Shown piece by piece: positions 17,023-26,702 of a stretch of DNA of 64,000 nucleotides (positions within the stretch are counted from its first letter, which is position 1; each line of letters starts with the position of its first letter). The notes under the pieces are model-generated. The model saw only the letters and a program-made list of their open reading frames with translations, searched no databases and was not told the DNA's origin. The translations under genes were made by a program, and so were the position numbers. The DNA is taken from positions 6,324,001 through 6,388,000 of the forward strand of contig NZ_CP150233.1 of assembly GCF_037974265.1 (NCBI RefSeq), given 5' to 3'. Source of the DNA: Paenibacillus sp. FSL R5-0623. Its GTDB lineage: Bacteria > Bacillota > Bacilli > Paenibacillales > Paenibacillaceae.

Positions 17023-17115
17023 GTTCCAGTTACATAGGAAGTAATATGAGTAGACTCAAAATATATAATTAAATAACTCCAATGGGGTTATATCATCTTC
17101 ATTTTAACCCCGCGC

Positions 17116-18183
17116 CTAACGCCGTTCCACCAGACGTGACGTCTGCTTCAGATCCTCAATCCGACCTGCACCAATGCCGAACATGACGGTACGCAACTCA
17201 AACTCAACCTGTTCCAACCGCTCATTCAGCGCATCATCCGATGCGACTGCGGATTCGAGCAGAGATCGGCCAAAACCAGCCAGGTCCGCACCGAGCGCGA
17301 GGGCTTTGGCCGCATCCATGCCTGTGTACAATCCACCGCTGCCGATCAGGGCACCAGTAGGGTTCAGTGCTCGTACTTCCTGAATACACTCCGCTGTGGG
17401 AATGCCCCAGTCGGCAAAAGCTTCCGCTGCCGCCCGGCGTACCGGGTTATTGTTGCGGTACTTCTCCACCTGTACCCAGCTTGTGCCCCCTGCTCCGGCT
17501 ACATCAATGAACGCGACACCCGCTTCATATAAGCGTTGAGCCGTCACGCCATCGATGCCAAAACCTACTTCTTTTACGCCAACAGGCACATCTAGCTCAC
17601 GACACAAGTTCTCAATCCGTTGAAATAATCCGCTGAAGTTAGTATTACCTTCCGGCTGGAAAACTTCCTGCAACGTGTTCAGATGAAGCACGAGCATGTC
17701 CGCTCCAGCAATGTCTACGGCACGTTGAAAATCAGCTGTGGTGAAACCATAGTTCAGCTGCACCGCGCCCAGGTTGGCAATGACCGGGATGTCCGGTGCC
17801 CAACGGCGGACATCGAACGTATTCGCCAGTTCCGGCTGTTCCACGGCAGCCCGGATCGAACCTACGCCAAGCGCCCAGCCTCTGGCGTTTGCTACTCGGG
17901 CGAGACGTTCATTGATGGCGCCCGTTGTTTTGCTTCCACCCGTCATCGAACTGATGAGCAAGGGTGTGCGCACTTTTTTGCCAATAAACGAAGTCTCCAG
18001 ATGCACCTCTTCAAAATCCAGTTCCGGCAGTGGGTGATGGCGAAACGCATACCGCTCCATACCGCTGGTTACCCCTTCTCCTGCCACATTCTCCTCAAGA
18101 CAGAGGCGCACGTGTTCCAGCTTCCGTTCTCCCGTAGCCACTTCGGGAAGCAGCCGTTCGCCGGCTCGCTCTTGTTCATTCAT
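17116..18183 (-). CDS. fni: isopentenyl-diphosphate delta-isomerase, type 2
   Basis: FMN- and NADPH-dependent interconversion of IPP and DMAPP, feeding FPP synthesis and so the carotenoid operon upstream. 355 aa; motifs LLISSMTGGSKTTGAINERLA near the N-terminus, GVKEVGFGI in the barrel, and the FMN-phosphate loop IGSGGLYTGMDAAKALALGADLAGFGR. ATG start with TAGGAGG 8 nt upstream. It lies 326 bp downstream of the last carotenoid gene, probably with its own promoter. Confidence 0.95.
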   Translation of the reverse strand: MNEQERAGERLLPEVATGERKLEHVRLCLEENVAGEGVTSGMERYAFRHHPLPELDFEEVHLETSFIGKKVRTPLLISSMTGGSKTTGAINERLARVANARGWALGVGSIRAAVEQPELANTFDVRRWAPDIPVIANLGAVQLNYGFTTADFQRAVDIAGADMLVLHLNTLQEVFQPEGNTNFSGLFQRIENLCRELDVPVGVKEVGFGIDGVTAQRLYEAGVAFIDVAGAGGTSWVQVEKYRNNNPVRRAAAEAFADWGIPTAECIQEVRALNPTGALIGSGGLYTGMDAAKALALGADLAGFGRSLLESAVASDDALNERLEQVEFELRTVMFGIGAGRIEDLKQTSRLVERR

Positions 18184-18509
18184 GATGAGACCTCCTATGT
18201 GAGAATCGTGCGGATCGACAGGATAACCTGCCCGTTCCTAGCTTCTATGTATATAAGTCTTTTGTAAAAAAGACAAAACATTTATTAAATAAGCATTACA
18301 GCTCAACTCTATCCAGTATAACGTTCCAATCCACCTATTGAAAGGATGCCCCGACACCAAATATCTCACTTAAATCTCGGAGCACCACTATTTTACGCTT
18401 CTCAAAAGCACGGATCTTCCGTCTCAACTTCAAAGCTGGTTAACACGGACGATGAACACGCACTTGGATTAACAGATCACATTTTTACTCCATCATCTGC
18501 ACAACGAAC
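18184..18509. other. 326-bp gap between crtP-type gene and fni
   Basis: I see no gene and no clear terminator. The 120 bp nearest fni are AT-rich and likely hold its promoter. No copy of the 11-bp CarH-type repeats was found here. Confidence 0.5.
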
Positions 18510-19991
18510 TTATCTCAAAATTTCCGATGCCAACTGCTCACCAACAAGCTGCCCGGACAATGTCACAATCGGTGTGCCGCCGCCTGGATGTGTTGTTCCG
18601 CCGACGTACCAGAGTCCTTGTACATCTTTGCTTCGGTTACCCGGTCGCATGAAGGTCTGCTTCACGGAGTTGGATGAAATGCCGTAGATCGAGCCTTGAT
18701 GCGCCAAAGTATCCCGTTCGATATCTCGCGGCGTATATCGGATCAGCACATCGGATTGTTTCAAACCGGTAATTCCCCGCGTCGCTAACTGTTCAAGCAC
18801 AAACTCCCCATAACGTTCCGTCTGTTCCTCCCAATTCCACGCGTCCGACAAGTAGGGGGCATTAACCAGAATGAACAGGTTACTGGCTCCCTCCGGGGCC
18901 ATGCCTGCTTCCGAATAACCGGAATAACAGATGTAGATCGTGGGATCGGCGGGCATTTTACGATCACGGAAAATATGGTCGAACTCCGGTTCATACCGTT
19001 CCGGGAAAAAGACCGTATGGTGCAGCAGCGCATCATATTGTCTTCGCACACCCGCCAGCGTCACAAATCCCGAAATGGATGGCTCATACTTCCGTATGCG
19101 TGCATCGCTCATCTCTTTCCGATGTTCCGGTGCGAGCAGCAATCGATTCACGCTAAGTACATCTCCATTGGCAACCACCTGATCGGCTTCCCGGAAGCCT
19201 TGATCCGTATCCACGCCTGCCACTTTGCCATTCCGAACAACAATCTGCCGGACCTCTGTACCGGTAATGATCTGCACACCTTTTTCCCGAGCCAGCCGGG
19301 TCATTCCTTCGATCAGTTGATAGGTTCCGCCTTTGACCCCATAGATGCCGACTTCTGCTTCCACATGACCCATCATGGCAAAGATAGAAGGTGATTGATA
19401 CGGCGATGAGCCCACATAGGTTGCGTACCGTCCGAACATAGCGAGCGTATGCGGATGCTGGAAATACGACCGCAGCAGCTTATCCAGCTTCACCGTTGGC
19501 CGTACGCGGAGCAGGCTGCGCAGCATTTGGAGATTGTATTTGTCAGAAGGAGACAGCAGCAACTTACCCAGAAAATGACGATTGGCTTCCGCATACAGTG
19601 CAGCAGACTCATCCATAAATGCATCATACCGAGCCGCATCCTCCGGACTGTACGCCGCGATCTGCTCCTTCATCCACCCGCGATTGCCTGATAAATCTAC
19701 CACTGTGCCATCTGCGAATATATTACGCGTGCGCGGCTCTAACTCATATAGCTGTACGTAATCTTCCATTGCTACTCCCGAATGGTCGAAGACTGAACGA
19801 AAGGTCGATGGCATCGTGATTGTGCTCGGTCCACGGTCAAAATGATACCCGTCCCGCTCAATCTGCTGCAGCTTGCCACCTACGTGTTGCTGCCGTTCCA
19901 GAATGGTCACCTGCACACCTTGTGAAGCCAGTCGTATCGCACACGACAGACCTCCGAATCCTGCACCGATTATAATGACGTTACCTCTCAA
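18510..19991 (-). CDS. crtP: CrtP-type C30 carotenoid oxygenase (diaponeurosporene/diapolycopene oxidase)
   Basis: FAD enzyme of the CrtI/CrtN/CrtP family that oxidises a terminal methyl group of a C30 carotenoid to aldehyde or acid. 493 aa; dinucleotide motif VIIIGAGFGGLSCAIRLA, DRGPSTITMP, and the C-terminal GLWYVGGTTHPGGGTPIVTLSGQ. Compared from memory, YVGSSPYQSPSIFAMM and the GIYGVKGGTYQLIEGM region resemble staphylococcal CrtP more than CrtN, which is why I assign the oxygenase here. TTG start overlapping the stop of the glycosyltransferase by 4 nt (TTGA), last gene of the carotenoid operon. The family assignment is firm, the exact reaction is not. Confidence 0.83.
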   Translation of the reverse strand: MRGNVIIIGAGFGGLSCAIRLASQGVQVTILERQQHVGGKLQQIERDGYHFDRGPSTITMPSTFRSVFDHSGVAMEDYVQLYELEPRTRNIFADGTVVDLSGNRGWMKEQIAAYSPEDAARYDAFMDESAALYAEANRHFLGKLLLSPSDKYNLQMLRSLLRVRPTVKLDKLLRSYFQHPHTLAMFGRYATYVGSSPYQSPSIFAMMGHVEAEVGIYGVKGGTYQLIEGMTRLAREKGVQIITGTEVRQIVVRNGKVAGVDTDQGFREADQVVANGDVLSVNRLLLAPEHRKEMSDARIRKYEPSISGFVTLAGVRRQYDALLHHTVFFPERYEPEFDHIFRDRKMPADPTIYICYSGYSEAGMAPEGASNLFILVNAPYLSDAWNWEEQTERYGEFVLEQLATRGITGLKQSDVLIRYTPRDIERDTLAHQGSIYGISSNSVKQTFMRPGNRSKDVQGLWYVGGTTHPGGGTPIVTLSGQLVGEQLASEILR

Positions 19992-21136
19992 CTGTACCGC
20001 CTACCTTTCCATACATACCCCTTGCCGGAGCGGCCTGCCTGCCAGGAAGCAAGTCCGATGGCAATGACACAGGCCATGCTGACCGGTTGCAGAAGGGCGA
20101 GCCACCAGGGTTGTCCGCCAGCATGATCCGCTACTCTTTTCACAGCCATACCAAGTAATGTTCCTACCAATCCATACAGAATGGACACCGAACTACCCGT
20201 CATGAGTCCAATAATCAAGCCCAGTGGAGGCACAATATACATTAGTGTATATATCAACATCGTACCAAGCAGCAGTACGTCTTTGCGGCCCATACCTTCA
20301 TACATGTTTTTCTTGTACCCATTCCATACTTCTGCCCCGTTCTGATACATGCGTGTATTCGTTACGTCATGCACGTCTGTCAGCATCACCGGATGACCTG
20401 CACGCTTAACTGCTTTGGCGAGACTCATGTCATCCACCAGATGTGCCTGAATGGCAGCATGACCGCCGGATGCTTCGTAACTGGAGCGATGAATCAGCAA
20501 AAAAGCCCCCGTAGCGGCCACAAACATCGGACTGGATGATCTGCGTATCATGAAAATGGGTAGATGACTGATGATGGTGAAAACCATCATCGGTACAACA
20601 AGCTTTTCCATCCACGTCTTTGTTACCTGATAAGGAAAACCGGTTACCAGCCCCCCGCTCTGCTCACACCCCGCCGCAAGCGTCTGCCGAATAGCACTTG
20701 GCTCGAGACGTACATCCGCATCCACGAACATATACCATTCTCCCTTGGCCTCCTGAACCAGCCTGTGACACGCATGAGATTTCCCCATCCAGCCTTCGGG
20801 AAGATCGACACCATGCAGCAAACGCACACGTGCATCGCGATCCGCAATCGCTTGTACCATGGCCGCTGTCTCATCTTCGGAGCGATCATCCAGCACCAAT
20901 ACTTCCATCCGGAATCCCGACGTATCGCTAGCGAGCACACTTTCCAGACATCCTTCAATATGTAGTCTTTCATTTCTGGCTGGAATCAGTACCGAGACCA
21001 GAAGGTCTGGTGGTTGTATCTTGTCTGCCCGGAATGACCGTACTTTGGGCAGACAGGAGACATTCCATATAGCGAACAGCAACTGTATACCCAATACGCC
21101 TGTAAGCACAGTCCAGAAGATCTCAGATGCATTCAT
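19988..21136 (-). CDS. crtQ: carotenoid glycosyltransferase, GT2 family (CrtQ-like)
   Basis: Predicted to transfer a sugar to an oxidised or hydroxylated carotenoid at the membrane. 382 aa: N-terminal membrane helix (ILWTV-type, residues 7-25), GT-A domain with VSVLIPARNERLHIEGCLESVL, LVLDDRSEDETAAM, FVDADVRLEP (DxD) and DDMSLAKAVKRAG, then C-terminal helices (residues 265-360). One nt separates it from the acyltransferase and it overlaps crtP. Similar proteins glycosylate 4,4'-diaponeurosporenoate; substrate assignment is from context. Confidence 0.85.
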   Translation of the reverse strand: MNASEIFWTVLTGVLGIQLLFAIWNVSCLPKVRSFRADKIQPPDLLVSVLIPARNERLHIEGCLESVLASDTSGFRMEVLVLDDRSEDETAAMVQAIADRDARVRLLHGVDLPEGWMGKSHACHRLVQEAKGEWYMFVDADVRLEPSAIRQTLAAGCEQSGGLVTGFPYQVTKTWMEKLVVPMMVFTIISHLPIFMIRRSSSPMFVAATGAFLLIHRSSYEASGGHAAIQAHLVDDMSLAKAVKRAGHPVMLTDVHDVTNTRMYQNGAEVWNGYKKNMYEGMGRKDVLLLGTMLIYTLMYIVPPLGLIIGLMTGSSVSILYGLVGTLLGMAVKRVADHAGGQPWWLALLQPVSMACVIAIGLASWQAGRSGKGYVWKGRRYS

Positions 21137-21137
21137 G

Positions 21138-21899
21138 CTAACGGTTCACCCGCTTTCGTGCCGCATCGTATTTTTCACTTGTTGAACGTACATGACGAAT
21201 CAACGGAAGCGCATCTGGCAAACTTCCCTGACCCACCCGTATAAGCTCTGATCTGTGATCGTCTAACTGCCGTTCCAACACATGACCGAGTCTGGAGGCA
21301 ATCTCTTCACTCTTCCACGCTTTCCAGTCTTCCATCACAGGCGGGCCTGCCTGCATTGATATTTCAGGTAGATCATGCTGGACCATCCCATGGCACAAGG
21401 TTACCGGTACAGCGATGGCATTCGGGGAGCGACGAAGCAACAATCCGATGCCTGGACGGAACTGAATTGGTCTAGCCTCCTGATGCAATATTTCTCCTTG
21501 CGGAAAAACCCAGACCCTTTTACCCGAATTCAAAAGCTCACTGGTGTACTGTAGAGAGGTCCGAATACCGGACGCACTCTCCTTATTGATCGAATACGCA
21601 CCCAATTTACGAAAAAAAGCATACTGCTGAAGCTGTTGCTCCTCCATCATCACATAATGATCTCCCCTTGACGTCTGCCTGGACGCATGATAGAGCAGCA
21701 GACCATCCCACCAGGAGCTGTGGTTCATGAAGTAGATCACCGGTCGATTTGGCTCAATCGGGGAGTTGTCCCTGATGTCCACCTGCGGGTCCAGTGACCC
21801 CGTGAGCGTGAAGGAGCGGAAGCGCCGACGCAGCAGATAATAGTGATTGTATAAGGCGAAAATATGATTAAACGGTTTTGATTTTACGGCGCGAATCAT
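21138..21899 (-). CDS. PlsC-type acyltransferase of the carotenoid operon
   Basis: Lysophosphatidate-acyltransferase-fold enzyme; motif I is NHSSWWD (H-x4-D), followed by the motif WVFPQGEILH and IAVPVTLCHG. 253 aa from the ATG at 21899, chosen because GGGAG lies 8 nt upstream; the frame also opens at 21935. It overlaps the CruF-type gene by 32 nt. In this setting it probably acylates the sugar of a glycosylated carotenoid, the last step in staphyloxanthin-like pigments; the staphylococcal enzyme for that step, CrtO, is of another type. A general phospholipid role cannot be excluded. Confidence 0.8.
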   Translation of the reverse strand: MIRAVKSKPFNHIFALYNHYYLLRRRFRSFTLTGSLDPQVDIRDNSPIEPNRPVIYFMNHSSWWDGLLLYHASRQTSRGDHYVMMEEQQLQQYAFFRKLGAYSINKESASGIRTSLQYTSELLNSGKRVWVFPQGEILHQEARPIQFRPGIGLLLRRSPNAIAVPVTLCHGMVQHDLPEISMQAGPPVMEDWKAWKSEEIASRLGHVLERQLDDHRSELIRVGQGSLPDALPLIRHVRSTSEKYDAARKRVNR

Positions 21900-22635
21900 A
21901 GAGCCAGCTCCCTTCGGCAAGAAGCATCCCAGCAATGGCGATGATAAAGCTGCCCGTAATTCCTTCCTTTAGAGCAAGTAGGCCGAACAAAAGAATAAAC
22001 AGCTGATACAACCATTTTGCACGCAGCAATGAGCTACGGTCACCAGGCATGGCTGGAAGGAAGAGGGACAGGAATGCACCCATGATAAACCAGCTTATGT
22101 AATTGGTCCACGGAACACCGTAGAATCCACCTGGGGCTTGCCACTCCCAGAATCCTCTTGCATGCGCAACAGGGTCGAGTACCAGATCAAGAACAATCGC
22201 CCAGAACCCGGTCTTCACTGCTCGAAGCAATTTGCCAGTCCAGGTTGAACCGCCGCCACTTAACAGTGCCGAGTTACCGACCACTGCGATCCAGGCAAAA
22301 CCAAGTGTAACTGGCACACTGAACAGATGAATCCCGAAGAAGTCTGAGTAGGTATACTCGCCAAAAGGCCAATGCGTATGAACGCCTACCCACTCTACGC
22401 CCATACCTCCAAGCCAGATAATCACAGAGGATATCCAGAGTCCGGGTTTCAGCCAGATGACTGACTGGTCGGACAGGCCTGTCCGATTACGCCCCTGATA
22501 GATCAGATCTAGCACATACAATGCGTAGAAGATTAGAAATAAACCATTTGAAAAAGATAATACGTCAGGCACACCGATCGTTAGCATCAAGGTTGCTCCA
22601 ATGACATACCACGCCCAGTAAAGCCACTGGATCAT
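21868..22635 (-). CDS. cruF: CruF-type carotenoid hydratase (DUF422 family)
   Basis: Multi-pass membrane protein, 255 aa, of the family that adds water to the terminal C-C double bond of acyclic carotenoids (1',2'-hydratase). Family signatures visible: GVEWVGVHTHWPFGEYTYSD, VPVTLGFAWIAV, DLVLDPVAHARGFWEW and FYGVPWTNYISWF. Seven to eight helices. Its ATG shares one nt with the crtM stop. In a C30 pathway this would create the tertiary hydroxyl that the glycosyltransferase then uses. Reaction inferred from the family and context. Confidence 0.85.
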   Translation of the reverse strand: MIQWLYWAWYVIGATLMLTIGVPDVLSFSNGLFLIFYALYVLDLIYQGRNRTGLSDQSVIWLKPGLWISSVIIWLGGMGVEWVGVHTHWPFGEYTYSDFFGIHLFSVPVTLGFAWIAVVGNSALLSGGGSTWTGKLLRAVKTGFWAIVLDLVLDPVAHARGFWEWQAPGGFYGVPWTNYISWFIMGAFLSLFLPAMPGDRSSLLRAKWLYQLFILLFGLLALKEGITGSFIIAIAGMLLAEGSWLYDSRRKIKTV

Positions 22636-23507
22636 CAGGATACCGCCGTTCGGGAGGCTTGATAGGCCAGCATCGGGTAACGTTTCACAATTGCACCCAA
22701 CATCTCCAGTTTCAATTCATCGCTAACATATGCACGTTTGGTATATACGTCATAGTCGTTGCGTTCAACCGCGTGTAGAATGGTGGAGTAAAAGGCTGCT
22801 GCCAGCTCGATGGAAAACGCACTTTCTGTTGGGTACGTATCCAGACGATCCATGCCAATACGGAACCAGTTCAATGCTGCAGCTTTTAATTCATGAACAA
22901 TGGCAATAAAGCGTTCGTCCACGATCCCTTCTTCGAAGTCCTGCTCGGTGTAACCATGCTTCTCCATAATCTCCAGCGGAACATACCGGCGCACTCTGGC
23001 CCGATCTTCACCAACATCCCGGATAATATTAACGATCTGCATCCCTTTACCCAAAGCAATCCCGTTCATGGCTACTTCTGCGCCGTTATCATCCCGCAAT
23101 ACAGGCAACAACATCTCACCTACGGTTCCGGCCACCAGATAACAATAACGCTCCAGTTCCTGCATCGTTGTATAATGCGTTACTTTAAGATCTGTGAGCT
23201 GCCCTTCCATCTGACGGAAAAATGGCCCCTTATCCAGATGAGGGAAACTGCTGAACAACCATCTCAGTGCTGGCCAGATAAAGTGTCCTTCCGCATCGTC
23301 TAGCCGATCAAACAAATCATGGATCTCGTGTATCGTATAGGGCGAATGTTCCGGCTCGTCTACACTGTCATCAATCATGCGGCAGAAGGCATAAATGACA
23401 TATACCGCTTCCCGACGTGGACTTGGCAACCCTCTAAAGGCCTGATAAAAAGAGGAAGAACCCTTTTGCATCAACTCTTCACACCTGCTCAAAATCGCTT
23501 CATTCAT
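22635..23507 (-). CDS. crtM: squalene/phytoene synthase family, dehydrosqualene synthase (CrtM-type)
   Basis: Condenses two FPP to 4,4'-diapophytoene, the first committed step. 290 aa; first aspartate-rich motif in YAFCRMIDDSVDE and second in VNIIRDVGEDRARVRRYVP. C30 rather than C40 use is inferred: the operon has no GGPP synthase and is otherwise of the Staphylococcus/Planococcus type. ATGA overlap with the upstream crtN-type gene; ribosome binding site AGGAGA 7 nt upstream. Confidence 0.92.
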   Translation of the reverse strand: MNEAILSRCEELMQKGSSSFYQAFRGLPSPRREAVYVIYAFCRMIDDSVDEPEHSPYTIHEIHDLFDRLDDAEGHFIWPALRWLFSSFPHLDKGPFFRQMEGQLTDLKVTHYTTMQELERYCYLVAGTVGEMLLPVLRDDNGAEVAMNGIALGKGMQIVNIIRDVGEDRARVRRYVPLEIMEKHGYTEQDFEEGIVDERFIAIVHELKAAALNWFRIGMDRLDTYPTESAFSIELAAAFYSTILHAVERNDYDVYTKRAYVSDELKLEMLGAIVKRYPMLAYQASRTAVS

Positions 23508-24967
23508 GTTCCCATCTCCTTCATGAGTTGATTGACGGCCATCCGTGCACTCTGCATTACAATCGGCACTCCGCCACCTGGATGTACAGATGCTCCTGCG
23601 GCATATAATCCCTTTATATTAGGGAATGGTTTGGGTTGCGGTCGGTATACACCGGACTGGAACAATACAGGTGCTATACCAAAGCTTCCGCCCCCATAGA
23701 GCCCGTCTCGCTCTGCGTCAGCGGGTGTACGTACCTTTTTCCACTTGATCGCTGCACGAAGTCCCGGGAACCCTCGTTGCTCCGCTTCTTCCAGTACACG
23801 TTCTGCCAATGCTTCACTCTCCTGATCCCAGTCGATACCTTCGGCATCTGGTACCGGAATGAGGAAATACAATACACTCTGTCCTTGAGGCGCTGCAGTT
23901 TCATCCAATGCGACCGGATTAAATACGTAAAATGAGGACTTTGCCGGAATGCGTCGCTGATTGAACACTTCCTGTAAGCTACCTTCTAGACTCGGTGGCA
24001 GGAAGAACTGGTGCGTTGTTGCATCTTCCCAGGTTTTGTCCACGCCGACATAGAGCAATACACATCCGGAAGAGGGACGATACGGTTTTCTTTTCCGCGC
24101 TACCTGTGGTGATTGTCCAAGCAAACCTGATAGATGGGGGAAATCACCATTGTAGATAACTGCATCCACATGTTCTGCGCCTGCTGCCGTTTCTATACCT
24201 TCACACACACCATTTTTAATCTTGAGCCCGGTAACTTCCGAATTCAGCACGACACGTCCACCACGTGATATCAGTTCCTGTTCCAGCATGGCCGGCAATG
24301 CTGCATATCCACCTTTGACCATCCAGATGCCATATTCATGCTCTGCGTAAGGCAAAAGGGAATAGATTCCTGGCGTTCCAAACGGTGATCCACCGATGTA
24401 TAGACTTTGCAGAGAGTACGCATCAAGCAATTCCTCATGCTGAAAATAATCGCCTACCGCTTTCCGGACACTTTTGTGTGCACGCAATCTGCCCATGAGT
24501 GACATGAGCGAAGGGGTGAAGAAATCCCTTTTGCGCGGAAAAGCCCTTTCCAGAAACGCTGCCCGGCCTGCCGGAAACAACGTGTCCATATCTTTCATGA
24601 ATCGTGTGAATCCCCGGCTCTCTCCCGGGAACAAACGTTCAATCTCCGCCGTCTGCTCTTCACGTGAGGTCATCTTGGTCATGACACGACCACTGTGGTA
24701 ATGCACTCTGTATAACGGATCACAGCGAAGTAACTCAATCTTCGAACGATCTACGCCTGCTTCCTCCAGTATGCCAAGTAACATCTCCGGCAGCAGTACG
24801 ATCGTTGGCCCCTGATCGATCCGGTATTCCCCTTCCTGCTCATATCCAATGCGCCCGCCAACGCGAGAACCCCGTTCATAGACGGTGACATCCCAGCCCT
24901 GACGGTTCAATAACAGCGCAGAAGTAAGTCCACCAATCCCTGCCCCTACAATAGCGGCCCGCTTCAT
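23504..24967 (-). CDS. CrtN-type carotenoid desaturase/oxidase, paralogue 2
   Basis: FAD-dependent CrtI-family oxidoreductase, 487 aa: AAIVGAGIGGLTSALLL, IDQGPTIVLLPEMLL, YIGGSPFGTPGIYSLLPYAEHEYGIWMVKGG, and the C-terminal GLYAAGASVHPGGGVPIVMQSARM. It probably desaturates diapophytoene together with, or after, the first gene of the operon. ATGA overlaps on both sides. Three such enzymes in one operon suggest separate desaturation and terminal oxidation steps; which enzyme does which cannot be settled from sequence. Confidence 0.85.
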   Translation of the reverse strand: MKRAAIVGAGIGGLTSALLLNRQGWDVTVYERGSRVGGRIGYEQEGEYRIDQGPTIVLLPEMLLGILEEAGVDRSKIELLRCDPLYRVHYHSGRVMTKMTSREEQTAEIERLFPGESRGFTRFMKDMDTLFPAGRAAFLERAFPRKRDFFTPSLMSLMGRLRAHKSVRKAVGDYFQHEELLDAYSLQSLYIGGSPFGTPGIYSLLPYAEHEYGIWMVKGGYAALPAMLEQELISRGGRVVLNSEVTGLKIKNGVCEGIETAAGAEHVDAVIYNGDFPHLSGLLGQSPQVARKRKPYRPSSGCVLLYVGVDKTWEDATTHQFFLPPSLEGSLQEVFNQRRIPAKSSFYVFNPVALDETAAPQGQSVLYFLIPVPDAEGIDWDQESEALAERVLEEAEQRGFPGLRAAIKWKKVRTPADAERDGLYGGGSFGIAPVLFQSGVYRPQPKPFPNIKGLYAAGASVHPGGGVPIVMQSARMAVNQLMKEMGT

Positions 24968-26514
24968 GAATGCCCTCCGACTTCTGCCGTCTTCACGTAC
25001 GAGGATGGTTTAGAGCTTGTGCGTGCGTCCTCTTCCTGAATCAGTCTGACACTGATCCGTGCCGATTCAAAGATCGTGGGCAACCCGCTGCCCGGATGTG
25101 TTCCGCCGCCTACCAGCCATACACTTTTCAACTCTTCAAACTGGTTATGGGGACGCAGGTACATCATCTGACCCAAATTATGTGCCATATTAAATGTTGC
25201 TCCGCGATACACATCCAGTTCAGTCTCCCAATCGAGTGGAGTGAACAGCATACATTCTTCAATACGGCTGCGTATGTCGGCCAGCTCAGGAATGCCTTCC
25301 ATTCGTTTCATCATGGCCTCCTGCACATTCTCCCGCTCTGCCTCCCAATCAATGTCTGCGGTAAGGTTAGGCGTAGGCATAAGAACATATAAAGCAGATT
25401 TCCCTTCCGGTGCCAGCGTCGAATCAAGTCTGGAAGGGTTATGAATATATAGAGATGGATCGGCTGATAACATTTTGTGCTTGGTAATCTCATCAACGTT
25501 CAACCGGTAGTCCTCGGGAAAATAGATCGAGTGATGCGGCAAGTCCACATCACCATCTACGCCCAGATACAGCATCGCTGTGGAGCAGGAGTATTTTTTG
25601 CGTTTCATTTTCTCAGGGGTATATTTCTTAAGGACGCCCGGTTCGAACAGATGATTCACCGCATGTGCGAAGTCGGCGTTCACCACCACATGGTCCGCTT
25701 CGATGCGTTCACCGTTCTCAAGCAACACACCTTCTGCACGACCATTGCGAACGATGACCTGTTTCACCGGGGTGGAAGTATGTATTCGGCCTCCGTATTC
25801 TTCCACGACATCAGCCATGGCTTGGAAGATCCGATTCACACCGCCAATGGGGTGGAACAATCCGTAGTGATGCTCAATAAACGATAATATGGTAAAGGTA
25901 CCCGGACAATCCCAGGCAGACATGCCAAGATATTTGGATTGGAATGTAAATGCCCAGCGTAGACGCTCATCTGTAAAATAGCGGGACAAGATTCCATAGA
26001 CTGTATTGTGGACATCAAGCTTGGGTAGAGCTGTTACCGCATCCTTGCGCAGATAGTCAGTCAGCTTGCCAAAAGGACGACGGAGCAAAGGCATGACTTT
26101 GCCAAATTTCACTTCTTCTTCTTGCATGAACCGAAGGTAATTGTCCTCATTGCCAGGAAACAACTCCTTAATCTGTGCAGCTGTATCTTCCCGATTACGA
26201 GAAGGCGTGAACACCTTATCACCAAAGTTCAGTGCGTACAGTGGGGTTAACTCTTTCATATGCACATAATCGGATAACTTGCGTCCCACCACGTCAAACA
26301 TCTCTTCAATCAGCTGAGGCATCATCAAAAATGTTGCACCCCGGTCGAATCGATATTCACCCAGTTCCAATCTGGCAGAACGCCCCCCGATGACTGGCTG
26401 TTTCTCATACACATCTACCTCGTACCCCTGACCGGACAATAACATCGCTGCTGCAAGTCCACCCGGACCTGCGCCAATGACAGTTGCACGTTTGCGTTGT
26501 TGATTCGGTATCAT
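24964..26514 (-). CDS. crtN: CrtN/CrtI-type carotenoid desaturase, first gene of the operon
   Basis: FAD-dependent phytoene-desaturase-type enzyme. 516 aa from the ATG at 26514 (AAAGGTGA 5 nt upstream; an in-frame GTG at 26523 overlaps that site). Motifs: ATVIGAGPGGLAAAMLLS, FDRGATFLMMP, KYLGMSAWDCPGTFTILSFIEHHYGLFHPIGG, and SVWLVGGGTHPGSGLPTIFESAR. It looks like the main diapophytoene desaturase. Its promoter region carries three 11-bp repeats proposed as a CarH operator. Ends in a polar tail after EEDARTSSKPSS. Confidence 0.88.
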   Translation of the reverse strand: MIPNQQRKRATVIGAGPGGLAAAMLLSGQGYEVDVYEKQPVIGGRSARLELGEYRFDRGATFLMMPQLIEEMFDVVGRKLSDYVHMKELTPLYALNFGDKVFTPSRNREDTAAQIKELFPGNEDNYLRFMQEEEVKFGKVMPLLRRPFGKLTDYLRKDAVTALPKLDVHNTVYGILSRYFTDERLRWAFTFQSKYLGMSAWDCPGTFTILSFIEHHYGLFHPIGGVNRIFQAMADVVEEYGGRIHTSTPVKQVIVRNGRAEGVLLENGERIEADHVVVNADFAHAVNHLFEPGVLKKYTPEKMKRKKYSCSTAMLYLGVDGDVDLPHHSIYFPEDYRLNVDEITKHKMLSADPSLYIHNPSRLDSTLAPEGKSALYVLMPTPNLTADIDWEAERENVQEAMMKRMEGIPELADIRSRIEECMLFTPLDWETELDVYRGATFNMAHNLGQMMYLRPHNQFEELKSVWLVGGGTHPGSGLPTIFESARISVRLIQEEDARTSSKPSSYVKTAEVGGHS

Positions 26515-26612
26515 GCCACTCACCTTTCTATGTAGGGAATTCCTATAGTTCTCTAGCCCCTAACCTATTATTAAACCACCCAAGAACACTTTAAGCGGTA
26601 ACTAGCAAAAAC

Positions 26613-26652
26613 ATTATACAAATATAATACAAATATTATACGACCTTGTAAA
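26613..26652 (-). promoter_or_regulatory. Carotenoid operon promoter with tandem 11-bp CarH-type operator
   Basis: Three direct repeats in exact 11-bp phase: ATTATACAAAT (26613-26623), ATAATACAAAT (26624-26634), ATTATACGACC (26635-26645). On the minus strand a -35 TTTACA (26652-26647), 17-bp spacer and -10 TATTAT (26629-26624) fall on the repeats; TATAAT at 26640-26635 is an alternative -10. The same triad occurs before carH. Known CarH binds tandem 11-bp direct repeats overlapping its promoter, so this is a good operator candidate. Confidence 0.75.
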
Positions 26653-26702
26653 CCAAAAAATGACCCGTTGGTCAAAATACTCTACTAATCCATATATAAA
26701 CA

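Noticed and set aside
18346..18687. 113-codon open frame on the plus strand between fni and crtP
   Set aside because: Half of it is antisense to crtP; no family resemblance or start signal.
26613..26645. Short CRISPR-like array
   Set aside because: Units are only 11 bp, contiguous and without spacers; better explained as operator repeats.
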